Source of the DNA: Alkalihalobacterium alkalinitrilicum
Lineage (GTDB): Bacteria; Bacillota; Bacilli; Bacillales; Bacillaceae_F
Assembly (NCBI RefSeq): GCF_002019605.1
Contig: NZ_KV917368.1
Span: 3,858,519-3,922,518 of the forward strand
Reading direction: 5' to 3'
DNA: 64,000 bases
Positions 49,179-59,026 of this stretch are shown here, piece by piece. The position numbers were made by a program, and so were the translations under genes. Positions within the stretch are counted from its first letter, which is position 1. Every line of letters starts with the position of its first letter. The notes under the pieces were generated by a model. The model was not told the DNA's origin. It worked only from the letters and a program-made list of their open reading frames with translations, and ran no database searches.

Positions 49179-50845
49179 ACAGTGTAGAGCAATTAAAAGA
49201 ACAATTAAGAGCAGAGATTATCTCTGCAGTTGTAGCTGCAGGACTAGCAGAAGAAAGCCAAATTCCTGAAGTCATTTTAGAAACACCAAAAGATAAGGCA
49301 CATGGTGATTATGCAACGAATATGGCGATGCAGTTAGCTAGAGTGGCAAAAAAAGCGCCGCGTATGATTGCTGACGAATTAGTAAGTCATTTAAATAAAG
49401 AAAAAGCTTCAATTGAAAAGATTGAAATTGCTGGACCAGGATTTATTAATTTTTATATGAATAATAGTTATTTGCGCGATATCATCCCTTCTGTTCTCGA
49501 AGCTGGAGTGGAGTATGGCCAGACAAATGTAGGGAACGGAAAGAAAATTCAAGTCGAGTTTGTGTCGGCAAATCCAACAGGAAGCCTTCATTTAGGACAT
49601 GCTCGTGGTGCAGCTGTTGGTGATGCGCTATGTAATATTTTAAGTAAAGCAGGCTACGATGTGCAAAGAGAGTATTATATTAATGATGCTGGTAATCAAA
49701 TTCACAATTTAACATTATCAGTGGAAGCACGTTATTATCAAGCGCTCGGCTTAGATAAAGCTATGCCTGAAGATGGCTACCATGGAGAAGACATTGTAGG
49801 CTTTGGTCAAGATTTAGCGAAAGAGTATGGCGATCGTTTCGTTCATGTGGATGAAGAAGAGCGACATGAATTCTTGCGAGCATATGGTTTAAAAAGAGAG
49901 CTAGCCAAATTAAAAAAAGACTTAGGTGATTTCCGCGTCCAATTCGATAATTGGTTTTCAGAAACCTCTCTTTATACATCAGGTAAAGTAGAAGAGACGT
50001 TAAAATTATTAGCAGAAAAAGGCGAAACCTATGAGCAAGACGGAGCAAGATGGTTCCGAACAACAGCCTATGGCGATGATAAGGACCGTGTCTTGATTAA
50101 AAATGACGGGACCTATACGTACTTAACACCAGACATTGCTTATCATAAAGACAAATTAGAGCGTGGCTTTGATAAATTAATTAATATTTGGGGCGCAGAC
50201 CATCATGGTTATATTCCGCGAATGAGTGCAGCGATCCAAGCACTTGGTTATGGAAAAGAACAAATGAGTGTTCAAATTATTCAAATGGTTTCTTTATTCC
50301 AGAACGGTGAGAAAGTGAAGATGAGTAAACGTACAGGTAAAGCGGTGACGTTACGTGACTTGATGGAAGAAGTAGGTATTGATGCGACTCGTTACTTCTT
50401 TGCAATGCGCAGTGCGGATACGCAGTTAGATTTTGATATGGATTTAGCAGTAAGTAAATCAAATGAAAACCCTGTATACTACGTCCAATATGCACACGCA
50501 CGTATTTGTAGTATGTTAAGACAAGGGGAAGAGCAAGGGTTACCAGTTAATGATACAACAAAACTTACGTTTATTTCCTCGGAAAAAGAATATGATTTAT
50601 TGAAAAAAGTTGGTGAATTCCCAGAAGCTATTGCTGAAAGTGCTGAGAAATTATCACCGCATCGATTAACAAATTATGCTTTTGAACTTGCGTCAGCTCT
50701 TCATAGTTTCTACAATGCAGAACGCGTTATTGACCCAGAAGACCGCGAAAAAAGTACTGCTCGACTCGCGCTTGTAAAATCAGTTCAAATCACGCTCCAA
50801 AATGCATTGAAACTAATCGGGGTGTCCGCGCCTGAACGAATGTAA
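49175..50845 (+). CDS. argS: arginyl-tRNA synthetase
   Basis: A 556-residue class I synthetase. The HIGH motif appears as SLHLGHARG and the second signature as KMSKRTG; the N-terminal additive domain (about 1-105) and the C-terminal DALR anticodon-binding domain (about 440-556) are both complete. ATG 49175 overlaps the ywiB stop (ATGA) with GAGGAGG upstream. Confidence 0.97.
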   Translation: MNSVEQLKEQLRAEIISAVVAAGLAEESQIPEVILETPKDKAHGDYATNMAMQLARVAKKAPRMIADELVSHLNKEKASIEKIEIAGPGFINFYMNNSYLRDIIPSVLEAGVEYGQTNVGNGKKIQVEFVSANPTGSLHLGHARGAAVGDALCNILSKAGYDVQREYYINDAGNQIHNLTLSVEARYYQALGLDKAMPEDGYHGEDIVGFGQDLAKEYGDRFVHVDEEERHEFLRAYGLKRELAKLKKDLGDFRVQFDNWFSETSLYTSGKVEETLKLLAEKGETYEQDGARWFRTTAYGDDKDRVLIKNDGTYTYLTPDIAYHKDKLERGFDKLINIWGADHHGYIPRMSAAIQALGYGKEQMSVQIIQMVSLFQNGEKVKMSKRTGKAVTLRDLMEEVGIDATRYFFAMRSADTQLDFDMDLAVSKSNENPVYYVQYAHARICSMLRQGEEQGLPVNDTTKLTFISSEKEYDLLKKVGEFPEAIAESAEKLSPHRLTNYAFELASALHSFYNAERVIDPEDREKSTARLALVKSVQITLQNALKLIGVSAPERM

Positions 50846-50881
50846 CGCCAATTTTCGTGTGAAAGTTTATACCATAAAGAT

Positions 50882-50915
50882 AACCTTGAGAACAGTCATT
50901 GTTCTCAAGGTTTTA
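50882..50915 (+). terminator. intrinsic terminator of ywiB-argS
   Basis: AACCTTGAGAACA (50882-50894) pairs perfectly with TGTTCTCAAGGTT (50900-50912), followed by TTACTTTTTAG. Confidence 0.88.
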
Positions 50916-51060
50916 CTTTTTAGACGTGGCGTTAAGGTCATGCGGAACCAAAGTTGTAATTTATAAAATAAATAAAAAAAGTCCGTCCCTCTATTTGGAA
51001 TAAATAGAAGGGTTGTTTTTTGGATACTTTAATAAAAGATTAAGAAAAGGTGTGAATGAA

Positions 51061-51231
51061 ATGCAAGAAGTCATATTAGCGATCATAGCAGGATTAGTTG
51101 TTGGATTTATATTTGCATTAATAAAATTACCTATTCCAGCTCCACCTGCGTTACCTGGCATTGCAGGAATTGTTGGGATTTACTTAGGTTATAAATTGTT
51201 ACAATGGGTATTGCCTTACTTTACTAGTTAA
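51061..51231 (+). CDS. XapX domain protein (DUF1427)
   Basis: A 56-residue membrane peptide with two hydrophobic helices around the motif KLPIPAPPALPGIAGIVGIY, the XapX/DUF1427 signature. Function unknown. ATG 51061 after AAAAGGTGTG; the frame upstream to 51013 is not conserved. Confidence 0.85.
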   Translation: MQEVILAIIAGLVVGFIFALIKLPIPAPPALPGIAGIVGIYLGYKLLQWVLPYFTS

Positions 51232-51266
51232 ACCGACGCGTATTAACATTATTGGGGGGAATTATT

Positions 51267-52049
51267 GTGCCGTACGTTCAAGGACGGTTTCAGTCACCGA
51301 TATACTATGAGACCATTGGAAAGGGAGTTCCGATCATATTTATACATCCTCCTGGAATGGGGCTAGTCACGTTTGAGAAACAACGTGTATTAGCAAAGCA
51401 ATTTCAATTAATTTTCTTCGATATTAGAGGAAACGGAAGAAGTGAAGCAGGGAGCGAACGAATTACGATGTCCCTGCTTGCCGAGGATATAGCCAACATA
51501 TTAGATGACTTGAATATAAAAAAGGCGGTTATTTTTGGATACTCTAACGGTGGTTCCATTGCGCAAGAGTTTGCTATTTCTTACCCTGAACGAACGATGG
51601 CAGTCGTAATGAGTGGTTCGTTTCCTGAAGTGAACAGTTTTCTCTTAAGAAATGAATTTCGACTCGGTATGCTCGTTACGCGTCTAAAAGGAGTGAACTT
51701 TTTAGCGAGTGTACTGGCTTTTGCTCACGCTTCTAAAAACGAAACGGCGTTTAGAGAAAAAATGAAAACCTATTTTGCACACGGAAAGCCTCATATTACG
51801 TATCAGTTCTATAAAGAAGGATTACATTACCGTTCGACCCATAGGTTAAATGAAATTAATGTGCCTGTTTTAGTTGTATACGGTAAACTTTCTTTTTATT
51901 TACACCACTATGCTCGAATGTTTATTCAACGGATAGAAGATATCGAAATCGTAACAGTCGATAAGGCAACGCACCAAATTCCAACGAAACATGCACAAGA
52001 ACTTAATCGAATAATGAGTGATTTTTTAAAAAGGAAAGTACTTCATTAA
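51267..52049 (+). CDS. alpha/beta hydrolase
   Basis: A 260-residue alpha/beta hydrolase: oxyanion HPPGMG near 27-32, nucleophile elbow GYSNG with Ser93, and His236 (KATHQIP). The acid is not obvious. The substrate is unknown. GTG 51267 follows TTGGGGGGAA; the frame from 51252 begins inside that site. It converges on the metal ATPase with stop codons directly abutting and no terminator between them. Confidence 0.85.
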   Translation: MPYVQGRFQSPIYYETIGKGVPIIFIHPPGMGLVTFEKQRVLAKQFQLIFFDIRGNGRSEAGSERITMSLLAEDIANILDDLNIKKAVIFGYSNGGSIAQEFAISYPERTMAVVMSGSFPEVNSFLLRNEFRLGMLVTRLKGVNFLASVLAFAHASKNETAFREKMKTYFAHGKPHITYQFYKEGLHYRSTHRLNEINVPVLVVYGKLSFYLHHYARMFIQRIEDIEIVTVDKATHQIPTKHAQELNRIMSDFLKRKVLH

Positions 52050-53921
52050 TTAATTTTTTAGAAGTCTTAAGCCATTCAATATAACAAGAATTGTACTGCC
52101 TTCGTGTCCGATGACACCAAGTGGTAAGGAAACATGTTGCATGAAATTTCCAACTATCAACAATAAGATTACCGCTATTGAAAAAATGATATTTTGCATA
52201 ACAATTCGATTTAATCGTTTGGAAAGTTGAATGGCTTTTGTTATTTTGGAGAGATTGTTTTTAACAAGGACGATGTCTGCTGTTTCAATGGCAGCATCAG
52301 TGCCTGCTCCCATTGCAATTCCAATGTTTGCTTTTACTAATGCTGGTGCATCATTAATGCCATCTCCAACCATCGCTACTTTATGAAATTCCTGTTTTAA
52401 CTTTTCAATTTCAATGACTTTTTCTTCAGGAAGACAATTGGCTGAATAGCCGTCAAGTTGAACTTCTGCAGCGATTTTTTTAGCTGTTTTTTCATGGTCC
52501 CCCGTAATCATATAGGTCGCAATACCTTCATTTTTCATACTCCTGATGGCCTCAATTGCAACATCGCGCACCGTATCTTCAACCGCAAATACAGCAATGA
52601 CTTCGTCTAGGCCATCTTTTCCAATAAAAATAAGGGTTTGCCCAGCTTCGCTCATACCTGCAGCGACTTCTTGAAAAGCTTCTCTTTTTTCTACTTGAAA
52701 AAAGTCAGGCTTACCAATTTTCCATGCTTCGCCTTCAACAGTTCCCATAATCCCCCAACCACTTTTCGTCTCGATTAAATCAGGCATGATAGGCTCAATA
52801 CCTTTTTGTTTACAGTAAGTAACTACGGCTTTTGCTAACGGATGTGAGGATTGATTTTCAATAGCACAAACAGCAAGAAGCATGTCATTTTCGCTAAAAT
52901 CAGGGTGAACATAAACATTCGTCACGACAGGTGTACCATTTGTAATGGTGCCTGTTTTATCTAGAGCAATCGCCTTAATGTGTGCAAGTTGTTCAAGGTG
53001 AACTCCGCCTTTAAATAAAATTCCTTGCCTTGCACCGTTAGAAATAGCTGAGAGTGTTGCAGGCATAACAGAAGCTACTAAGGCACATGGTGAAGCAACA
53101 ACAAGCAAGACCATGGCACGGTAAAAACTTTCATGCCAGCTCCAATTAAGTAAAAAGTAAGGGAGGAACATCATTAAGATAACAAAAAGAAGAACGATTT
53201 TAACATAAGGACCTTCAAACTTCTCAATTGTCTGTTGCGAAGGTGATTTTTCATGTTTGGCAGACTGCACTAGTGTAATGATCTTTTGGAATAGCGTCTC
53301 TTCCGCGAGCTTCGTGACAGAGACATCAATCATTCCTGAAAGATTAACGGTTCCTGTATACACCTCGTCTCCGCGTTGTTTCGTTATAGGCATCGATTCG
53401 CCGGTTAATGCAGATTCATCAATTGTCGTTCGTCCTTTATCAATGACCCCATCTGTTGAAATTCTCTCACCAGGTTTGATTCGAACGATATCGCCAATTT
53501 TTAAAGTAGATACATTAACGGTTTGTTCTATACCATTGCTTAATAAAGTAGCTTCTTCAGGTTGAAGTTTCATCAATGCCGAAATTTCACGATGACTTTT
53601 ATTGAGTGTGTATGTTTCTAGTGCTCCACTTAAAGCAAAAATAAAGATGAGGATGGCCCCTTCCATCCAATAGCCAATCCAGGCAGCGCCAATGGCGGCT
53701 AATATCATTAATATTTCAACAGAGAATTTTCGTTGTTTTATAAATTCATCAAGACCTTCTTTAGCTTTGTAAAATCCCCCAATAAGGTACGAGATACTAA
53801 ATAAGCTGATAGTCAAAAAATCTGAACTTGCAGAACGTTCGAAAAGCCAAGCCATAACAATTAGTCCCCCGCTTACTAAAGCAAAAAGCAATTGCCGATG
53901 TTCTTTCCATACTTTTGGCAT
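52050..53921 (-). CDS. P1B-4-type metal-transporting ATPase (ZosA/PfeT-like)
   Basis: A 623-residue heavy-metal P-type ATPase with no N-terminal metal-binding domain. The membrane motif is SPC (277-279) in place of CPC, and the last helix has HEGST (606-610); both mark the P1B-4 group. TGES (173-176), the phosphorylated Asp321 in DKTGT, and GDGINDAP are intact. B. subtilis PfeT (ZosA) of this group exports ferrous iron under PerR control; cobalt or zinc export is known in relatives. ATG with GGGAGGGG upstream. A long leader with a hairpin and a PerR-like box precedes it. Confidence 0.88.
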   Translation of the reverse strand: MPKVWKEHRQLLFALVSGGLIVMAWLFERSASSDFLTISLFSISYLIGGFYKAKEGLDEFIKQRKFSVEILMILAAIGAAWIGYWMEGAILIFIFALSGALETYTLNKSHREISALMKLQPEEATLLSNGIEQTVNVSTLKIGDIVRIKPGERISTDGVIDKGRTTIDESALTGESMPITKQRGDEVYTGTVNLSGMIDVSVTKLAEETLFQKIITLVQSAKHEKSPSQQTIEKFEGPYVKIVLLFVILMMFLPYFLLNWSWHESFYRAMVLLVVASPCALVASVMPATLSAISNGARQGILFKGGVHLEQLAHIKAIALDKTGTITNGTPVVTNVYVHPDFSENDMLLAVCAIENQSSHPLAKAVVTYCKQKGIEPIMPDLIETKSGWGIMGTVEGEAWKIGKPDFFQVEKREAFQEVAAGMSEAGQTLIFIGKDGLDEVIAVFAVEDTVRDVAIEAIRSMKNEGIATYMITGDHEKTAKKIAAEVQLDGYSANCLPEEKVIEIEKLKQEFHKVAMVGDGINDAPALVKANIGIAMGAGTDAAIETADIVLVKNNLSKITKAIQLSKRLNRIVMQNIIFSIAVILLLIVGNFMQHVSLPLGVIGHEGSTILVILNGLRLLKN

Positions 53922-53981
53922 TATATTTCCCCTCCCGTGTGTATGTAATTGAGAAATACAATCAACATCATTTAGCTACTA

Positions 53982-54014
53982 AAACAACGAAAGCTGCCAC
54001 CGTGGGGTGACAGC
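53982..54014 (-). terminator. hairpin in the leader of the metal ATPase gene
   Basis: On the minus strand GCTGTCACC pairs with GGTGGCAGC (one wobble, loop of 4), followed by TTTCGTTGTTTT. It may end the upstream cardiolipin synthase transcript or attenuate the ATPase gene. Confidence 0.65.
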
Positions 54015-54040
54015 AAATCTCCAATAAAGCTTTTATTAAG

Positions 54041-54055
54041 TTAGAATGGTTATTA
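54041..54055. promoter_or_regulatory. PerR/Fur-like box, weak
   Basis: TTAGAATGGTTATTA matches the PerR consensus TTATAATNATTATAA at 11 of 14 defined positions. It lies about 120 bp upstream of the ATPase start. Suggestive only because PfeT genes are PerR targets. Confidence 0.3.
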
Positions 54056-54142
54056 ATTATATCTTCGAGTGTTAGTATTTATTACAATTTAATCATACTA
54101 TAACTGGAAAAAAATGAGTAGTGAAAAAGTGAAAAAATAGGC

Positions 54143-55339
54143 TCAAAGTAAGCCTGAAAAAATCGTCGCAAACTTCTCTTTTCCTTTTTCAAATATAGAA
54201 CGTTGGTTGTATTGTTTTAAAGTCAATCTTTCTGAAATTGAAATATCAAATTGGACTTCGTCTAAAACTTTTTGAATAAAAGTACTGTCATAGATTAAGC
54301 AGTTGATCTCATGGTCAATATGAAAACTTCGCTTATCAAAATTGGCGGTCCCAATATCACAAACTTGGTCATCAATAATAATAATCTTTGCGTGGTAAAA
54401 CCCTCTATAATATTGATAGATATCAACGCCAACATCGAGTAGGTCTTTGAAATAAGGGTACGATGCTTCTTTTACTAGGGGATGATCCGCCTTTTTCGGG
54501 ACAATTAATCGGACATTTACGCCACGCTTTGCCGCATTAATTAATTCACCTTGTAAAGCCATTCCAGGAATAAAATAGGGTGTGCCAATCGTAACCGCAT
54601 TTTCTGCCTGACGAATAAGATCAAGGAACGTATCTTCAAGATAAACCCCATCGGTCGGTAAAATCCGTAGAGCGGTATTTCCCTTTATAAGAGGTGGATA
54701 CAGTCTATCTCGTGGAATTTTTTCTTTTGTTGCCGCATACCAATCCTCAAAAAATTGTTCTTGTAAATCCTGAACACCGTCACCATCCAATCTAAGGTGA
54801 AAGTCGCGCCAGTTGCCAAACTTCGGGTCTCTTCCTAAATATTCGTCTCCTACATTATATCCGCCAACATAACCAATCTTTCCATCAATTACACTGATTT
54901 TACGATGATTGCGCCGATTTAATGTGAAAAATAAATAAGGAAATTTTATTGGATGCGAATATGAAAAAAGCACACCTGCGTCTTCCATCTGTTTAATGGA
55001 GCTTCGTTTAATGACACTACCGATTCGATCAACAAGTACACGGACTATAACCCCTTCTTTGGCTTTGTCCATTAATATTGACATCATTTTCTTGCTGATA
55101 TTGTCATCTTTTATAATGTAAAATAATATATGAATATGGTTAGATGCTTGTTGAATATCACGGAACAGATGATCAAATAAGTCATCGCCCGTCGTAAGGA
55201 GGTTGACTTTACTATAACGCATTTCTTGATGAAAGCGCTTCGCTTCTTTTCTTTGTTTTTCTTGGCCATATTTAAAGTCTAATCTTAGTAATATTACAAT
55301 AAATATAATAATGCTCATTATGATTAAGAAGAGTACCAT
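54143..55339 (-). CDS. ywjE: cardiolipin synthase (YwjE-like)
   Basis: A 398-residue phospholipase-D superfamily enzyme joining two phosphatidylglycerols into cardiolipin. A single N-terminal membrane helix (2-20) precedes two HKD motifs: HRKISVIDGKIGYVGG (H145, K147, D152) and HAKIIIIDDQVCDIGTANF. The length equals that of B. subtilis YwjE, which lies beside ywjF as here. It lacks the second membrane helix of ClsA, consistent with the minor, sporulation-linked enzyme. ATG behind TTAGGGGG. Confidence 0.9.
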   Translation of the reverse strand: MVLFLIIMSIIIFIVILLRLDFKYGQEKQRKEAKRFHQEMRYSKVNLLTTGDDLFDHLFRDIQQASNHIHILFYIIKDDNISKKMMSILMDKAKEGVIVRVLVDRIGSVIKRSSIKQMEDAGVLFSYSHPIKFPYLFFTLNRRNHRKISVIDGKIGYVGGYNVGDEYLGRDPKFGNWRDFHLRLDGDGVQDLQEQFFEDWYAATKEKIPRDRLYPPLIKGNTALRILPTDGVYLEDTFLDLIRQAENAVTIGTPYFIPGMALQGELINAAKRGVNVRLIVPKKADHPLVKEASYPYFKDLLDVGVDIYQYYRGFYHAKIIIIDDQVCDIGTANFDKRSFHIDHEINCLIYDSTFIQKVLDEVQFDISISERLTLKQYNQRSIFEKGKEKFATIFSGLL

Positions 55340-55439
55340 AAAAACCCCCTAATTTATTTGGTCTCGCTTTTCTTTATATAGTTACCAAAGTGAGCTTGTT
55401 TTAAGATGAATTTTAAAAAATATTATAAAAATCATCGAC

Positions 55440-55453
55440 TGAATGCTCATTCA
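55440..55453. promoter_or_regulatory. palindromic operator of fadF
   Basis: TGAATGCTCATTCA is a perfect inverted repeat (6-bp arms, 2-nt centre). Its half-sites equal those of the B. subtilis FadR box (TGAATG...CATTCA) but stand 4 bp closer. It covers the -35 position of the fadF promoter, so a bound TetR-type protein would block it. Confidence 0.6.
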
Positions 55454-55464
55454 CTAATCAACTG

Positions 55465-55473
55465 TGTTATAAT
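55465..55473 (+). promoter_or_regulatory. extended -10 promoter of fadF
   Basis: TGTTATAAT (TGn-TATAAT) about 80 nt before the start codon. Confidence 0.6.
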
Positions 55474-55552
55474 GGTGAAAACGAATTCAATTTTCAGAAA
55501 TTATCTATTATTTACTAACTTTTATAGAATTGAAAGGGAAGGGAGATTTATT

Positions 55553-57664
55553 ATGGGTTTATTTAAGGCAGTCAATCTTGTTCTGTTAATTGTTGTTGCA
55601 AGTTATGCAATCTATCTATTTGCTAATCTATTATTCACTCGTTACCAGTACATCAAGCTCGGGAAAAAAGAAGAGTTTGATCGAGATTTCAAAGAACGCT
55701 TTCGAGGTGTATTAGTAAATGTAATTGGTCAGCGTAAAATGTTTAAAGATGTTAAAAGTGGGATTATGCATCTCATCATGTTCTATGGTTTCTTTATTAT
55801 CCAAGTCGGATTAATTGAAATCATCATTAAAGGATTTATTGAAGGCTATCAGTATCCAATAGGTGCCCTACACAAACCATTCCATGCGATGCAGGAGTGG
55901 ACGGCCTTCCTTATGTTCGTTGCAATTCTTTATGCTTGCTACCGTCGTTATGGCGAAAAACTAACGCGATTACAATTCAAGAAGGATGGAAAAGCTCTCT
56001 TTGTATACGTGGCATTGTCCATCTTGTCGGCAACGATCCTGCTGACGCTTGGTTTCGAAAGAGTTATGTTTGGTTATGAGGCGAATTTCGGGTATGCTCC
56101 TTTTTCTAGTATCATTGCAACCGTTTTTGGTGGTGTTGGAGCAACCATTGGTATGGTTTTATTCTATGCTTCATGGTGGATTCACTTGGTCGCTGTCCTA
56201 AGCTTCATGGTGTTTGTACCGCAGTCGAAACAAGCACACGAAGTGTTTGCGATATTCAATGTTTTCTTCAAAAAAAGTGGTCCTGTAGGAAGACTGAAGC
56301 CTATTAACTTTGAAGAAGAGGATGTAGAAGTATTTGGTGTTGGGAAAGTTGAAGATTTTACTCAGCAGCAGTTAATCGATCTTTATTCTTGTGTAGAATG
56401 TGGTCGCTGTACGAATATGTGTCCAGCATCAGGAACTGGAAAAATGCTTTCGCCAATGGATTTAATGATCAAAATTCGTGATCACTTAACAGAAAAAGGT
56501 GCAGCGGTAACATCTCGTACACCGTGGTTACCAGCTTTTGCCTTTAGCCATACAACAGGCAACCAAATGGCTGCTCAATCAGCAGGAAACAAAGAGGTTG
56601 CTGCTGGTTATGATGTTAGTTTAGTTGGTGATGTTATTACGGAAGAAGAACTTTGGGCCTGTACATCATGTCGTAGCTGTGAAGATCAATGTCCAGTAAT
56701 GAATGAACACGTTGATAAAATCATTGATATGCGCCGTTACCTTGTTTTAACAGAAGGTAAAATGCCAGCTGATGCACAGCGTGCGATTTCTAATATTGAG
56801 CGTCAAGGAAACCCTTGGGGGATTAACCGTAAAGAGCGTGAAAACTGGCGTGAGGGACGTGATGATATTCACGTACCGACTGTTAAAGAAATGCAAAAAG
56901 CTGGAGAAGAATTCGAATATCTATTCTTCGTAGGTTCCATGGGATCTTACGATAAGCGAAGCCAAAAAATCGCTCAATCATTTGCGAAAGTATTAAATGA
57001 GGCTGGCGTGAAATTCGCGATTATCGGAAGTAAAGAAAAGAACTCAGGAGATACACCGCGTCGAATTGGAAATGAATTTTTATTCCAAGAACTGGCGAAT
57101 GCCAACATTGAAATGTTCCAAAAGTATGATGTGAAAAAGATTGTAACGATCGATCCACATGCGTACAACACGTTTAAAAATGAGTATCCTGACTTCGGTT
57201 TAGAAGGTGTAGAAGTGTATCACCATACAGAGCTACTTGCTCAACTCATTAAAGAAGGAAAGATTACACCGAAATATGAAGTCAATGAAACGATCGTTTA
57301 CCATGACTCTTGTTATCTAGGACGCTACAATGATGTATATAGTCCGCAAAGAGAAATCTTAGAAGCGATCCCAGGTGTGAAGGTTGTCGAGATGGAACGT
57401 AGTCATGAAGACGCCATGTGCTGTGGAGCTGGTGGCGGTATGATGTGGACTGAAGATCACTCTGGACAACGTATTAATGTCGCACGTACTGAGCAAGCAC
57501 TTGAAGTGAATCCAAGCGTTATCGGTAGTGGATGTCCTTATTGCTTAACGATGTTAAGTGATGGAACGAAAGCGAAAGAAGTGGAAGATGACGTAAAAAC
57601 TATGGATCTTGCAGAAATTTTAGAAAAATCTATTGTGAAACAAGAAGAAAAAGTACTACAATAG
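55553..57664 (+). CDS. fadF: membrane Fe-S oxidoreductase FadF (ETF:menaquinone oxidoreductase type)
   Basis: A 703-residue protein. Residues 1-235 contain five to six membrane helices of the NarI-like haem/quinone type. Two 4Fe-4S motifs follow (C280, C283, C286, C290 and C370, C373, C376, C380), then two CCG domains (HDSCYLGRYNDVY and MCCGAGGGMMW). In bacilli FadF (YwjF) replaces the classical ETF-QO and passes electrons of acyl-CoA dehydrogenases from EtfBA to menaquinone. The two acyl-CoA dehydrogenases are encoded downstream. ATG 55553 after AAGGGAAGGGAG; the frame upstream to 55406 crosses the promoter. Confidence 0.93.
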   Translation: MGLFKAVNLVLLIVVASYAIYLFANLLFTRYQYIKLGKKEEFDRDFKERFRGVLVNVIGQRKMFKDVKSGIMHLIMFYGFFIIQVGLIEIIIKGFIEGYQYPIGALHKPFHAMQEWTAFLMFVAILYACYRRYGEKLTRLQFKKDGKALFVYVALSILSATILLTLGFERVMFGYEANFGYAPFSSIIATVFGGVGATIGMVLFYASWWIHLVAVLSFMVFVPQSKQAHEVFAIFNVFFKKSGPVGRLKPINFEEEDVEVFGVGKVEDFTQQQLIDLYSCVECGRCTNMCPASGTGKMLSPMDLMIKIRDHLTEKGAAVTSRTPWLPAFAFSHTTGNQMAAQSAGNKEVAAGYDVSLVGDVITEEELWACTSCRSCEDQCPVMNEHVDKIIDMRRYLVLTEGKMPADAQRAISNIERQGNPWGINRKERENWREGRDDIHVPTVKEMQKAGEEFEYLFFVGSMGSYDKRSQKIAQSFAKVLNEAGVKFAIIGSKEKNSGDTPRRIGNEFLFQELANANIEMFQKYDVKKIVTIDPHAYNTFKNEYPDFGLEGVEVYHHTELLAQLIKEGKITPKYEVNETIVYHDSCYLGRYNDVYSPQREILEAIPGVKVVEMERSHEDAMCCGAGGGMMWTEDHSGQRINVARTEQALEVNPSVIGSGCPYCLTMLSDGTKAKEVEDDVKTMDLAEILEKSIVKQEEKVLQ

Positions 57665-57676
57665 TATATAAGAGTA

Positions 57677-57702
57677 GAGGCTGACCTTTTTAAGTCAGCC
57701 TC
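57677..57702 (+). terminator. hairpin after fadF
   Basis: GAGGCTGAC (57677-57685) pairs with GTCAGCCTC (57694-57702). The T-run lies in the loop and only a weak one follows, so it is probably a partial terminator. Confidence 0.6.
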
Positions 57703-57746
57703 GCACTTATAAATTATAACTTGAATACTTTATTAATATAGCTATT

Positions 57747-57760
57747 TGAAAGCGCAAACA
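57747..57760 (+). promoter_or_regulatory. cre-like CcpA site before the beta-oxidation operon
   Basis: TGAAAGCGCAAACA fits TGWNANCGNTNWCA with one mismatch (A for T at position 10). It lies about 90 bp before the thiolase start. Fatty-acid degradation genes of bacilli are commonly under CcpA. Confidence 0.6.
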
Positions 57761-57808
57761 ATGTAGAACGACTTTTTTAGTGTCGATTTATTTTTTTAAG
57801 ATAACTAG

Positions 57809-57824
57809 CCGAGCGAACGCTCGG
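57809..57824. promoter_or_regulatory. G+C-rich palindromic operator of the beta-oxidation operon
   Basis: CCGAGCGAACGCTCGG has 7-bp arms around AA in an A+T-rich leader, 24 bp before the start codon. It is the type of site bound by TetR-family regulators, and one is encoded in this operon at 62547. It differs from the fadF palindrome at 55440. Confidence 0.65.
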
Positions 57825-57847
57825 TCGAAATGAGGGGGAAACGTACA

Positions 57848-59026
57848 ATGTCAACAACAGTTATTGTTGGGGGAGCAAGAACACCTTTTGGGAAATTTGG
57901 TGGAGGACTTGCATCGTTAACAGCGAGTCAACTAGGTGGGATTGCAATTAAAGAAGCATTGCGTAGAGCAGGTGTTGATCCAAATGAGGTTCAAGAGCTT
58001 ATTATGGGGAATGTTCTACAAGGAGGACAAGGACAAATACCTTCTCGTCAAGCGAGTTCTTTTGCAGAACTTCCTTGGCATGTGACGACGGAAACTGTCA
58101 ATAAAGTATGTGCTTCGGGCATGCGTAGTGTGACTATGGCTGATCAAATCATCCGTGCGAAAGATGCTGAAGTTGTTGTAGCGGGTGGTATGGAATCGAT
58201 GAGTAACGCCCCATATTTTATTCCAAATGCAAGATGGGGAATGAGAATGGGTGATAGCAAGGTTGTTGACTTAATGGTTCACGACGGTTTAACTTGCTCA
58301 TTCAACAAAGTTCATATGGGGACATACGGAAACTCTGTTGCAGAAGAACTTGGTCTTACTCGTGAGGCACAAGATGCTTGGGCCTACAGGAGTCATGAGC
58401 GAGCGCTCGCTTCGATTGAAACAGGCAAGTTTGCTGAAGAAATCGTTCCAGTTGAAGTTCCACAACGTAAAGGTGACCCAATTGTTGTTTCTCAAGATGA
58501 AGCACCACGCGCTGAGACATCAGTTGAAGGTCTTAGCAAATTAAAACCAGTATTCGGTAAAGAAGGTTCAATCACAGCAGGGAATGCACCAGGTGTAAAT
58601 GATGGTGCAGGTGCACTTGTCCTTATGTCTGAAGAACGTGCAAAACAAGAAGGAAAGCAAGTATTAGCGAAGATCATTGGTCATGCAGCAATTTCAATTG
58701 AGCCAAAGGATTTCCCGAAAACACCAGGTTTAGTAATTAAGAAACTACTAGAAAAAACAGGAAAGACGTTAGAAGAAATTGCATTGTTTGAAATCAATGA
58801 AGCTTTCGCGGCAGTTGCCCTTGCAAGTAACCAACTAGCAAACTTAGACCCGGAAAAAGTGAATGTGAACGGTGGTGCCGTAGCGTTAGGACACCCAATT
58901 GGTGCTAGTGGTACACGAGTCATTTTAACATTAGCATATGAATTGAAGCGTCGTGGTGGTGGAATAGGTATCGCATCGATTTGTAGTGGTGGCGGTCAAG
59001 GTGACGCTATCATGATCGAAGTTTAA
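57848..59026 (+). CDS. acetyl-CoA C-acyltransferase (beta-oxidation thiolase)
   Basis: A 392-residue thiolase: Cys88 (NKVCASGMRSV), His349 (GHPIGASGTR), Cys379 (ICSGGGQG). First gene of the operon with hbd and two acyl-CoA dehydrogenases, thus probably the thiolytic step of short- to medium-chain fatty acid oxidation (MmgA-like). ATG 57848 follows GAGGGGG; the ATG at 57830 overlaps that site. A 12-bp palindrome GCGAGCGCTCGC at 58399-58410 in the coding region resembles the operator upstream. Confidence 0.93.
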   Translation: MSTTVIVGGARTPFGKFGGGLASLTASQLGGIAIKEALRRAGVDPNEVQELIMGNVLQGGQGQIPSRQASSFAELPWHVTTETVNKVCASGMRSVTMADQIIRAKDAEVVVAGGMESMSNAPYFIPNARWGMRMGDSKVVDLMVHDGLTCSFNKVHMGTYGNSVAEELGLTREAQDAWAYRSHERALASIETGKFAEEIVPVEVPQRKGDPIVVSQDEAPRAETSVEGLSKLKPVFGKEGSITAGNAPGVNDGAGALVLMSEERAKQEGKQVLAKIIGHAAISIEPKDFPKTPGLVIKKLLEKTGKTLEEIALFEINEAFAAVALASNQLANLDPEKVNVNGGAVALGHPIGASGTRVILTLAYELKRRGGGIGIASICSGGGQGDAIMIEV

